The notes under the pieces: model-generated
The model's database searches: none
Told to the model about the DNA's origin: nothing
Seen by the model: only the letters and a program-made list of their open reading frames with translations
In this document: positions 35,998 through 48,166 of the stretch, piece after piece
Layout: each line of letters opens with the position of its first letter
Position numbering within the stretch: position 1 is the stretch's first letter
NCBI GenBank assembly: GCA_009192285.1
Contig: WBVU01000016.1
Location: forward strand, 558,001 to 622,000
Length of the DNA stretch: 64,000 bases
Reading direction: 5' to 3'
Origin: Morchella semilibera
Lineage: Eukaryota > Ascomycota > Pezizomycetes > Pezizales > Morchellaceae
Program-made: the position numbers and the translations under genes

Positions 35998-38900
35998 TTA
36001 TTCCTTCGTCTCGGCCTCGGCCTCGGCCGCATCAGCACCTGCCTCGACGACAGAAATGATTGGAGAACCGGCCTTCTCGTGATTGGTCCACATTTCCTTC
36101 AGGCTAGGAAAATCCTTCTGCACCTGCTCACTGGAAGGGATGCTAACAGAGGCTTTCTCCTCCTCGCTAATTAGGCTCGCACTCGACGCTTTCAGCTTCG
36201 GGTTTAGGCTCTCGCCGCTGCCGCCAAAGAATCGATCGGCCTCATTCACGCACTCCGTATCCTCCGGGTCGCAACGGGACTTTGGCTTGTACCTCATCCC
36301 GTGGGAAAACGGCTTCTCATCCTCATCCTCAGCGTCCGCAGAGCCGGCAGTGGCGGGCAGATCATCGCCGTAGACGGACTTCTGTGCGAAGTTTGCGGGC
36401 ATGGGCTGGCCGTTCATGAGGACGACATTGCGGCCCTTTTGAACGTTGACAACCTCCTCACCGAAGGATGCCGGGAAGGCATTTGCGAATCCACCGACCT
36501 CGGAGACGGAGCGGGTGTCTCCCGGCGCACTTTGGAGCTTGGTAACCTTCTCGCAGTCCTTGTCGCCGCGGCGGAGACCGCCTTTTTTAAGGCCAAGACC
36601 GGGACCACGCGTGCTTTTTTGGGCTGGGATGACAGAGCGCTTTTGAGCAGGCGCGGGCACAGGTGCAGGCTCCTTTTCTTTTGGCTCAAAGAGGACTGGG
36701 TGACCGTCGACTTCAAGGGGGCGGCCATTGAGGAGAAGGACAGACCCGCCCTTGCGGAAGTAGTCCTCATCCGGATCGCCGCTCTCTCCGGTTTCGCTGG
36801 GGGCGTTGCCGCCAGCAAGGGCGCGCTGTTGAGCGTTGTAGGCGGCGCTCTCCTGGTTTGCGGCGAGTTGGGCGTCAAGAACGTCCTTGGGGGCGTTGAA
36901 GAAGCGGAGAGCGCGGTCAAAGCCACGCTTCTCGATCGTAGCTTCAGTGATGTTTTCAACCTGGGAAGGCTCTGTGAGAGCTTTGACGTTGAGGGTGCTG
37001 TGGCGCTTTTCGAGGGTGGTCTGCTGCTGCTGCAAGTTTCTGGACGTATGACCGGCTTCGACCACGCTTTCCTGACCCATTCCAGACCAGCCTGACAAGA
37101 TATTGACAGGCTCGATAGTAATGATGTCTCTCTTCTCGATCTCGTCTGACTCGGGGAGCATCTGGTCCTCAAAGAACTCGTCAGAGATCTTCTGCTTACT
37201 CGCGACACCTTGAGGCTTCTTAATCCACATCTTCTGAGCCTTGTCAAAGCCTGCCATAGTATCGTAGATCTCCTTATCCTCATACTCAGTCGGAACTGGT
37301 GCGGGCTTATCTAGCATTTCAAGGGTATTTTTAAGTGCGGCGGACTCGACGCTCGTACCATCTTCAGAGAGCTTGCTGCGTTTGCTCTTCTCTGATGTAG
37401 CAGGATCAGGGACAGGTTTAGGCTTGATCCACATTGATTGAGCCTTGGAGAAGCCTGCCATAGCAGAGTAGATCTCTTTGTCCTCGTACTCGGGGACATA
37501 GACTGGCTCCCTCTCGCTCTCCGGGGCGACCTTTTTCTTCTCGACCATCGCGAAGGTCTTTTCAAACTTTGAGTCGGGAACGGTGGTCTCGGCTTCCGCG
37601 TCTGGGTTTGCCTTCTCATCGCCAGTTTCGGAAATCTTGCGCTTGTAATGGCCGGGGCCGGTCATATATGGGGGCAAATCAACGAATATGTCTTGGTCGG
37701 CGTTGAGATCGGTATCAAGGAGGGACCTTTTGGATTTGAGTGACCAGTCGTCGATGATTTCCGTCTCGAACTCAGTAATCTCAACAATGACAGACAATAT
37801 GGAGAGTTCGCTGGCTAAGCAATTGTCCGAGTGGTGGAAGTAATCAGCGGAAACGGGAGCGGCAATAGGTGTGAGAGGGACTTCGCATCCGGGTTCCAAG
37901 TTGTTGGCGCACGAAACGACATCCAAGGGGGTATATGGAGCAAAGGGCTTCGTGATGATGAAGGATTGCTACGTTTTATGATGTTAGTATTCTAGCAGGG
38001 CTGATATCAGATCAAGAACTGAGGTCTTAGGGTAGAGGCATATTATGCTAGTGCCCTTGATATATAGATACCTCGTAATGAGAGAAGCTGGAATTATCCT
38101 CAGTAAGAGGATAGTTGGGAGTTGGGTCGGAGATATGGGTCACCCGGCGATAGGTCAAAGGGGTGAATTTCTAGAATAGATTTAATGTGAATATGTATTT
38201 CATGCTTCATGCTTCCAAAGCGTATGTAAAGGGCTCCCGGGAAAGCATACTGAATGTTCTGAATAGGAAAGGAACGAAAGGCCATAGAAAAAAGGGGAGA
38301 TGTTACCCTATCAAGGAATTGCGCATATTGATCATTTCCAACCATTGGCTGCCCAAACGTAGTAAGTTCGGGGTTCCATCCCTTGGCAAAGAAATCGGCA
38401 GCAGCCAAAGTTACCACAGCACCACCAGCTTGGCTTCCAACAAGAACGAGTTTATAAGGATTGCTGGCTATATGTAGACATGAGTACATGAGTATTGGGT
38501 CCCCGCACAAGATATCGATGTTCATCTGATCCATACCTTCGACATACTGTTTCACCAACTCCTTGATGGCCTCTTCAGCCTTGACCCATTCCTTGTGGAA
38601 GCCTTTATGGACCTTACACCCAGGGCAGACATGCTTGTAATCCACGGTCTCCGCGGTTGGGCTGCTGCTGTAGCCACCCGCGATTGCAACGAAGATCTTC
38701 CTTCCATCGTGATCAACCGCGACGTACCCGCGTGTACCCTCGCCTTGATCGGCGAGGTCATCGTTGGTGTTCCATTGCTTCACCAACTCGAGTCCCGGGA
38801 ACTCCCTGCAGAAAGAGTTACACTGGAAAGGATAGGTAATCCCCTCGATGGACCCGGCACAGTTGGTTATATCGACAACCTTGGCAAGTTCAACGAATTC

Positions 38901-39092
38901 ATCAAAGAGAGACTTGGAGATTCCAGGGGAGAGAGTGGGTAAACGAGCAGAAAGCTCATAGTTGACTGGGCTAGCTTTCTCAATGTTACCTTGAGAACCT
39001 AACAGAATTTGTCTTGAGCTCGGAAACGGAGCTGCTAGGGCCACAAGTGGGAAACATAGGAGCGTTGCCGAGCGTAAATATGTGGACAACAT
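35998..39092 (-). CDS. Secreted class-3 lipase-like protein with altered catalytic serine and Lys-Arg-rich repeat tail
   Basis: The model has four exons: 39092-38537, 38467-38307, 38170-38072 and 37968-35998, giving 928 aa. A signal peptide (about 1-20, ending LVALAAP) predicts secretion. Residues about 30-323 follow the fungal triacylglycerol-lipase fold: VHKGFHKEW, the nucleophile elbow, TTFGQPMVGN, RVTHISDPTPN (Asp about 254) and ADYFHHSDNCL (His about 317). At the elbow, where relatives have GHSLG, this protein reads GSQAG (196-200), so Gln198 replaces the catalytic Ser and hydrolase activity is doubtful. The last exon runs on in frame for about 605 residues of acidic, disordered-looking sequence. 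It has two copies of an EYEDKEIY..MAGF.KAQ.MWIK unit, two related V.LLNG.P units and seven Lys-Arg sites of Kex2 type, several as EKR. Intron 1 (69 nt) is a multiple of three without a stop, so retention would not shift the frame. Confidence 0.82.
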
Positions 39093-42000
39093 GAGGGAGG
39101 TTTTTTTTTTCTTCCTTTTTTTTTTTCAGATTAGGACCTTGTTCACTGACCAAGTAGTCTACAGCTGGCCTTTTGTACATTCGCACTTCGAGGAATCATT
39201 CTTTCCTCGGGCTCCTAAAAGCACTTAGTTCGAAGCTTCATAATTCGATGAACCTACTGCTATAGATGAGTTGAGTGGGCTCCAACACTATAAATATATC
39301 TAAGGGTGTTTTCCGCTGAAGATACCTGCCTCTTCCAACTCAGCAGCATGTGACGAACCAATATGCAGCTTATCCTTCTTTCAGAACCTATCGAAAGCAC
39401 ATACCTATTTTGTACACAGTGTGTTTAGTTGTACCATGGTAAGAAAGCGTGGTAAGCTCCGTTCTGTGTGCATGTACCATGTGTGCATGTACCACCGTCT
39501 AGCCAAATCAATTTAAAGCTTGACTATTGCAGTGTACCCAGTATCTATGGTACTGGGCACAGACAAACTAAAAGCGAGCGGGTGACTACTTTACTTCATG
39601 TTCATGAGATCACAATCGGGTTTAATCCGCTGCAAGAAGTCGTGCTGAGGAAGGGCGCGTTATTGTCGTACCGCATTCGATATTGTAGTTATATTGTGTC
39701 CGCTTTAGGCTAGCCCACTCCCCTCTTTCTTTTGCTCATACAATATGATAGCGATGCAATTGATGTAATGCTTTTTTGTATTTCCATCATCACCTCGCGA
39801 TCGAGGCGCTAGGATAAGGAATAGAGTATAATCCGCCATCATCTGGTGTATCGATATATATCGCACCGCTTCCATAATGAAACTAATGTAGTTAGCTTCC
39901 TAGCGTCACCTTAGACAGGATCTTTGTGGACGTACTAGTCCACACTGGTACTGCGGCGGGGAGAATATTTCCGTCATAAAATCCCGCTCGAAAAATTTGT
40001 CATCAACGCCGCAGCCTGGAACTTGTTTCGAGTGATAGTCTATGATACGTCTCGGGTCCATATAGCTAACCAGCAAAAGTTGTGCTAATCCGTGGGGTTT
40101 GATCAACGTTAAAAGGTGACCAGGATTAGCAAGCCCCTAAAGGGCCTTATGTGAAGACACATAGCCCAAGTGAGACCAACTCCTAACAAATGGCAGTGAG
40201 AAGCTGAGGATTCCGATATGGGCCGAAATGTTTCAAACACAGCAGGATCATCACAACGCTATCCAAACAAATCAGACGCCTTTTGAATACTTTCAATAGT
40301 ATGACTGCTTTTAACATCAGGTGCGGTCGATTGGGAGTGCACTTATCTTTCCTTGCCGGCATCAGCTATCTAGAGACACCAGATAAGTGGATGTAGTAAC
40401 GGTGACAGGAAAGATCACCTAAAAAGTACCAGTATACGGCCCTGATCTCCCTGGCATGTCGCATCATATGTTACAGCCTGAATTTCTCCACCTGCTCCTT
40501 GCATAACAACGAAGATCGCATATAGGGGCTCAAAGAACGTTGCTGGTCACTCCTAGATTGTTTTGGTGGGTATCAAGAAGGCCTACTCGGTCTGTCATAG
40601 ACCAAGTGGTTGTTGAATCCGCCAGGCAAAAGGCGGCAGTGGACTTTGAGGCGAGTTTTGCTTGGTGTTTGTAGAAGAGATCGGAAATTCTTATTGTTTC
40701 GCATAGTCACAGATTGCAAATATGTCGTCAACCGAAAGGTCATGGATTCTCGAACAAAGCTTCCTGAATAGAGCACACAGACAAGGGGCTGGGCCTTGAC
40801 TCCCCCGTAAAACCCTTGTGTAATCTGCAGATTTCATTTCCTATTTGTAAAAAGCGATTCAGTAGCGTGTAGATCGTGATAACACAGACTCAAAATCTCT
40901 GCTAGTTACCGATTCGCTGGCTTTTGAAGTATGCATCCGTCAATTGACACTGTGCTAACACCTGTATGTTGTATGTCTATGAGTAGGAGCCAATGGCTCA
41001 TATATGAAAAGAACATACACGGTAGTTTAATCATACGATTAGCTGCTCCCCAGGTAATTTCCGGATGGGTATTCTTTTAAGTTCGGCGGAATTTCGGATC
41101 CCGTCAGACCATTTTGTGGCTCGGTGACTGCGCCATGTGTAAATCTCCATGAGGAAGTGGCCTTGCCACCGTAAATACGGGGCCCGAACACCACCGAAGG
41201 GGGAACCACCAGTCCCGAGAGCCAAAAGGTCTCAACCAAAGGCAATTCGATGCGGTTACTGTAGATGCGATGGCACTCTGTAACCCTTATTAGGTTAAAG
41301 CTGAATCCTACAGCTTTTGCGTAATTGGTACCTACCCGCATAACTATTTTGTCCCAAGACTCGGACCATACGGTGTTGAAATTCCGGTGTCCGACCTAAC
41401 TACCCCTGCTTGTAAGAATATCTAACGGCCATGGCATAGCATGGTATGGCATGTCCGATACCCACGACTAATATCCGTCACCAGATATCTGCACAAAACA
41501 TTCCTGAACCTGTAGGCATGTATGTATGTAAGATAAAAGCCTGGTTTGATGTCTTGAGACTCACATAAATTTACCAACTTTACAAGGTTGGACCTGTATT
41601 CGGAAATTGTCCATTCAGAAACATTGACAGTAAGAGAGCTTTTGGCTGCTGTCACTTGGTCAATTTCTAGCAATACTCGTGCGTATTGGTGAGACTCGTA
41701 GTAGTCACGAGGCGAGTTTCCCTCCAGTCGGGTTGACCCGTGGGGTTTTGATATTTGATGTTTCTATTTAAGGAGTACATAATCCACTCTACTCTGGTTT
41801 TTAGCACCGAGAGATTGAAGAAGTGTGGAGCTCATAAAGACCAGTAAATATAACAATTCGAGCATTGACTTTCAGTGCCCTGGGGGTTTGTTGGATTCGG
41901 GGACCAGGCCGTTTTTCGCCGCCCACACCCCACACTGCACTGCTGGGTAGCAGATATCTCGATGACATCTGGTCAAGTCGTGTCGGCGCACTTTTCAAAC

Positions 42001-43540
42001 CGCCACTCCCGTAATCAGTGCACGATGCAAATCAGGCCAAGATTTCGCTTGAAAGTCAGCATTTGTTTTTCTTGTATGTACAATTGCTTTTTGCAACTGA
42101 GGCATTCCCCAATCCTAGGACTCCCGGTTGCATGCTCCTCCGTTCGCCAAACCTGCCGAAAAAAGAGGACTTTCCGATGCCGGTAGAGTTTGAAGGGTGT
42201 AACTTTTGTAAGCGTTTTATCTAGATAATAGATGCTAGCATTAGTAATGTAGCGAACTTTTGACAAGTTGCCTTGGCTTCGAGCGTCAAAACGATAACCA
42301 TCTAGAATAGTCAAAAATTCATTTATTTCCGGGGGAAATAGGAAATCTCAATACTTATAAGAAGTTACCTATTTAGTATTCAGGAGGGCCGGGGTGGTCC
42401 TAAACCCTTAGTTACAAAATTTTCCTTCTGTTTCAATTTGCTAGGATGGTAGGATGGCTTCGGGGAAAATAACGAAAAGATGTTGTACTCAAAAGGCAGA
42501 TTCTATTGGGTGATTGCTCTCGTGATCTAGTGTGCATAAGGATTGGCACCTCTGCAGGCCCAGGGAAACCCTGCCGCCAGCCCTGTCGGCGAGATGATGA
42601 GTCGATCAGTTTCGCAAACGTAGGAGCACGCGAGGGTGCATGAAGAGGTAGGATCAAGAAGTTTTGACAACCCCGCGGTAGACTCGCAAACTAGAAATTT
42701 GTGGATTCTGCGTCCATGATCTCACAGTAACTTATGCGGATTGTTTTGCGAAAGAGACATCAATATACTTGCAGTGCCGGAAGAGCGTCCAGAGAGGAAC
42801 GAGGCAATGATTGAATTCCGAATTGATTGGTGATGGAAGTAAAAATTTTATGTACCTACAAGTACCATTGAATGTAGGTATTTGCGCAGAGCGCAAGTAT
42901 AGAAGAAGCTGTGAAGGAAAGCAAGGGCCCTCGTAACTTTGATCAACAGCGAAACAATTCCTACACTCGCGTGGCTCCCCTGAACATCCCCCTGGTTCTT
43001 AAAGGTCCTTTCTCCCGCACCTCTCTCAAAAGCCTTAGCTTACACGCAACTTCTCGCAGTCAACCAGTCCCATCATTAGAATCACCAACATCATCGATTT
43101 TTCACCTATCTGAGTACTGCCCTATCGAAATATCCCACCTTGTTGACCCCCCCGCTTGCCCTAACTATATATCCTCCCCACTTCGGAGATCCAATTCGCC
43201 CAAAACTTGTCACCCGTAGATCGTGTATGGAGATCTGCGAGCTGTCTTGGATCCCAATCCTCGTTTAATTCCAACACCGAGCCGCCTCACGGTCCTTTTA
43301 GTTCTTTCCTATAAGGCCGTGTCCGGGTCTTTCATTTCTGAGCTCCCCACGTCCGGACTTTATCCCACGTCGGTCACCTCACCCAACGGTCGTGGGATTG
43401 GTGCATTTATAGAACAAGCCAGCAAGCTTTTTCGCTTTCTTGGTATTTGAACACCCACTACCTACAAAAAGGTTCGTAGCCCTCACTTAGAGCCCGCTGT
43501 TATCATCCCACACCACCGTCCTTTGTTCGGGAAAAAAAAA
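39093..43540. other. 4.4-kb gene-poor stretch
   Basis: No gene model can be supported. The 5' end should include the promoter of the lipase-like gene. A direct repeat, GTGTGCATGTACCA, occurs near 39464-39493. Short minus-strand frames at 39906-40106, 40573-40776 and 41039-41341 have ordinary composition but no recognisable domain and could be relics. The last few hundred bases lead into the F-box gene. Confidence 0.5.
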
Positions 43541-45182
43541 ATGACAACCCTTTCGATTGAGTCGAATATTTTCAAAGCCAAAAAGGCCATCAGATCAAAA
43601 TTCCAACATGTAATGGAGTCACGTCAACAGAAGGAAGTAACAATGGAAAAACCATCAAAACCATCAAATCATCAAGGCCCCCCCCAGAGGAACGTCTTCG
43701 AAACTTTCTTCAACGGACGTGCTCGCCGAACGATGTCCTTCGTGCGTTCTAAACAGCAGGGGAAACTGGTTGGGGTTCAGGGTAGGGCTGCCAAAAGGTT
43801 AGCCTTTGTGACAATATTGCTACTCCCTGTCAAATTCAGTATGCTGATAGATTTCCTGGTATAGCCCTACATTGGGGGATAGATTTTTCTCACTACCCGT
43901 TGAATTACAGTTGAATATTGTGAACATGCTATTTTTCTTCGATTTGCTCCACCTTCGCCAAACATCAAAAAAATTCAGAGAACTCACGATGCAACACGAA
44001 AGCCACATTGTCAGACATCACATCGATATGTGTGTGCCGAAACATATCACCAAACTTTATCCCCCGCCGGCAAATAATACGCCCACTCTAAGCTATCTCA
44101 CCGACTTGGCATATAAGCAGAGGGTATCGACTCAGTTGGCACAGGTGCTCGCAAACCAGATTGTTAAGGAGATGATGGGAAGCAGGCAGCAAAGGGCTAT
44201 GACAAAAGATGCCAATCAATATGTTATCAGACATTTGCAGCTTGGCACTTCGCCCCTGATATTTGCGCTTTTTCACTTTTTGGAAACTTACAGGGAGCGC
44301 AAATTGGAACATCTATTAGAGGGTGATTTGAATTATTCCACTGAGAGGCCATCAACAATTCTCAACTCAATCTCGCATGAGAGGAATATGGCCCTTCAGT
44401 CGGAAATCCTAAAACACTACCCGGATGATCTTCTTCTTCAATATCATCAGATGTACCACCTGCTTCTGCATATGCTTATTCGTCGACTCAGCCCGTCCAG
44501 AATGCCCTTTGGTCTCCGCACAATTAGCCGTTGGAGTTCTCAACGACCTAGCAACGAGGCTTTTGCTAAAGTTCTTGTGCTTGGCGGCATTCGTGAGGTG
44601 TGGGAAATCTACAAGATCAAGGGTTATAGCAACAGACGCAAAGCCCTTGACAAATATCTCAAGAAGCTGGACTCGGACAAAATGCAACATAGTACAACCA
44701 TTAATAGTCATACCGAGAGTAGCTCAGCGGCAGAAGCTAATATATCGGTACCCCGCGGTTCACCTGGACGAGGCCCGAGTCTAGAGATCCCTTCGAAGGT
44801 GGCTAGGTTGGAGGTGGATGAGTTGATGGATGTTTGGACGCCTGCTGCAGAGGAGCGCTTATTATCCAGGGCGATTGTCACATCCTTGGATGAAGTTGGT
44901 TGCTGTGGACATTTTGTGTCTCAATTATTGGGGAACACTGCCGATACAGATAATGAGGAGGATGGAGAGGATTCTGAAGACGAGGACGACTCTGGAGATG
45001 ACGCCCCGAACAACCCAGGTGCAGCAAATGGGATCCATTACACTGGTGGCGCTACGTCTGTCCAGGAAAATACCTGGGATGGGGCGGATATACACGAGGA
45101 ACAAGAACAAGATGATGATGACGACGATGACGATAGTTCATTCGGGGATGATGAAGGGGCAGTAGGTTCCAGTTCTGCTTAA
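43541..45182 (+). CDS. F-box protein with acidic C-terminal tail
   Basis: F-box proteins are substrate adaptors that bind Skp1 in SCF ubiquitin ligases. The model has two exons, 43541-43797 and 43865-45182, joined by a 67-nt intron with a TGCTGATAG branch site, giving 524 aa. The F-box is at about 92-135 (FFSLPVELQLNIVNML, then LRQTSKKFRELT). The N-terminal 85 residues are basic and lack a recognisable domain. The middle is helical with no leucine-rich or WD repeats, so the target cannot be guessed. The last 90 residues are very acidic, with runs of Asp and Glu. The second exon alone would start at a TTG, so the upstream exon is needed to supply an ATG. Confidence 0.8.
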
Positions 45183-48166
45183 TCGTAATCGAATCTGCTG
45201 CGGTCTTTTTTCTTTCTTTCCAGTTATCTCGGAGGTTTATTTCTTCTTGGGATAATATTTGCTTCCTTATTTTTGCGTTACCTATATTCTGTACACTTTT
45301 AGGGATGTTATCTACTTTCTTGCACTTTGTTTTCCTCTCTGATATGCCGCATGATGTCTATATGGGTTTTATATGCGCTATACTGGAGGAGTCTTTCCCT
45401 TTTTTTTTCTCTCTATGTATCTGAGGTTTCTGTATCTTTATCGGGCTGGGCTGGGAGTTTTTTTTTTCTTTTTTTTTCTTTCTCTCTTTCTTTCTTTCCT
45501 TCTTTCCTTCCTTCCTTCCTTCCTTTTTCTCTTTTCCTTTTCCTTTATTACTACGTTCATTAAATCTAGGCTGGGGGCACGTGGGTTGGGGGGTTACTAC
45601 GGATGATATACTAGCAACTATAAAATACATGGTTAAAGCAACATACACTCTACACATGATTGGCTTGGGGGAGTCGGGCTATGGAATGGGGGTGAATGAT
45701 GATGATCTGTATTGGGAAATTAGGCATCGTGGTTTTTAGGGATTGGCTCGATAGACGAAGTACACTTTTATTGATTGGGCTCTCAGTGCGTACCCTACGC
45801 ATACTTTCAGTGCCTACGACATACTTTAGGTATCTACAGCTAGGTGCAAGGACGAGAATGACTACATACATACATGATCAATAAAACCTTTTGCCTTCCA
45901 TGATATCTATTGATTATGATATAGTACGCACATTCTACTCAAATCAGGGCAGAGCACCACCCCCAACAGCACCAACAGTACCACCTACTACTACATACCA
46001 CTACCCTTCAGGTAGACGCCTAGGCAACATTGAATATCCCGAATAGCTATAGATACGCGTCCGTTCATTTCTAATCCCCCCATCCCAAGAAGCTCCCCAC
46101 AAATAGTATAATACATATACAGGACTGACCACGGAGTGAATTACCGTGCCCCCAGTCAATAATTCCTCAGTCATTCAGGGGGGGGGGGGGAGGCTTGGGA
46201 CTTGAAATTCCTCTCTCTCTCTCTGAACTGCCCTCTCTTTTGTCTGAAGATCAAATCGGCCGTGATATCATCGCCTCTTGGCCCCTCCCGTCCCTCAGCC
46301 AATATCGGGGCATAGAGTGGAATAGGTACATGTCGCTCTTCTACATACGATACAGGTATGTATGAGGTGAGCTGCAGCTGAATGAGTAGGGTACCTACAC
46401 ACATGTACGATAACTACATGTACCTACTTACATGCGCCCTAATAGAGACACCTTAGACAGTGTGCAAGCGCACTGTCGATGTCGAGTAGAACACGGGGAT
46501 AGCCGGGGTATGAATTGGTTCGTCTCCGTCTACATCTCCTGCATTATAGGCTGGGTACATACATCATATGGTAACTGTACCTCTGCTCTACTCTACCTTC
46601 CTACCCTAGCCATCCTATCGAGCATCCCCATCGACCCCAGATCCCCCTCTGCGCGGCAAAAAAGGAAGAAAGGGAATAGAAAAAAAAAAGAAAAGAAAAG
46701 AAAAAAGGAAGAGTGACCGGACCAGGTTCACGCCAATAAATTGCGACAGCGGCGGCTCTGTACATAAAGCGCAGCCGACCCGGGGGAGCGGTTACATTTC
46801 TCTCTCTCTCTCTCTCCCTTCTCTTTCTCTCGCCCGAGTACTTATGTACTTATATTGATTGGTTGGTCCGAAGTAACGATTTCTGGGGGGGAAGGAAGGG
46901 AGGTGGGAGGGGTGGGGGGCAATACTTCGGAATGGAAGGAATAGCCGCGAAGGACGTGCTAGGAAGGCTCGGGGTATCTATTGTTCTGTGTATGGGGCCG
47001 GCGTGGGGATGGGGAGTGGTGACTATTGCGCACTTTACCTGGCCGGGCAGAGAGGCCTAGCTAGGGATACCTACCATAGAGAATTTCAGAGTTACACAGG
47101 TCGGTGGAAGGTGTCAATCTGGAGAGGGGGGGTAATGACAGGAAGGGCGCGGTGGGGGGGGGGGGGGAAGTATGAGATGCATTGGTTCGATATGGGTATA
47201 TACATGTATGTAGGAGGGATCAGGGAGAGGTCTCTCTCTTCATTAGAGACATCGACAACGGTTGTCAATTATCATATCATATCAATATCATACATATCTG
47301 CGACTAACCTACCTGTAGCTAAATGTGAGTGAGTGTGTCTCACATACGCGTAATTTACACCCCCATACACAGCTGGAATTGATAATTTCCGGATGTAGAA
47401 TTTCTCAACTCGCCATCTGCTTGCTAAATTAAAATTGACCCAAGTTTGGCTAAAGTACTATTATATTATAATATCGTGACTTCGAGTTTTTGATTAAACT
47501 GCCAAGAACGGAACAGGAGATGTGGGGATGTACCAAGAAGTATCTACCATAGTACAGCATTCCTAACTACATGCACCCCCCCCTTTTCTTGAGCAGGTGT
47601 AACGGAAGTACATAATTAAGATGTAGTTTCAAGATACAACCAACTCTCGTTAATATATGATAATATGGCTATTATCATGATATATACATGTATCTTATTA
47701 GGATACATGTAGTTTGTATCACAGACTTTGGCTTCCACGCAGTGCATGTCCCTATATTGAGAGGGCACACAAAAGTACGTTCTCGGGAGATTCGGAAATC
47801 AATTCATACCTACATGTCGGTATGTAGTCAAACAGATTTATGGGCCATGAACAGCGACGAAGTCTCTATTACAGGCGACAGCCCAGTGACGTCTGTAAAG
47901 AAAAAAATCAGGGAGAAAAAGCACAACATGTCAATTGAATGGATTTATCGGCTAGCACTCGTAACAAAGGAAAAGAGGGGAAAAAAAACACAAGAGCCAT
48001 AATCGTCGATCAATGCGATCATAAAAAAAAGGTGAGTGATGAGAGGTGACGACAAAAAACGATACAACGAAAAGCACGCCGAAAATAAAGAGGAGTGAAA
48101 AACACAAAAGAAACCCTCAAATCGTCCCAAATTTAGTCATCTGGCATAGCACTGGAGTCTATCCGC
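45183..48166. other. Intergenic, simple repeats
   Basis: The TTTC/TTCC-type run at about 45462-45545, TC runs (about 46203-46222, 46799-46818) and a G-run (about 47154-47167) are the main content. TACATGTA occurs at 46415, 47201, 47685 and 47704. No coding frame is credible; ends near 48166 should include the pyruvate decarboxylase 3' region. Confidence 0.6.

Noticed and set aside
36301-37283. Long frames opposite or shifted within the lipase tail
   Set aside because: They are shadows caused by the GC-rich codon pattern of the real exon.
35998-37926. The 642-codon frame as a separate gene
   Set aside because: It begins at a TTG. Reading upstream gives an acceptor and family residues that continue the lipase fold, so it is the last exon of the lipase-like gene.
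45327-45657. Frames over the TTTC/TTCC repeat
   Set aside because: Microsatellite translation only.
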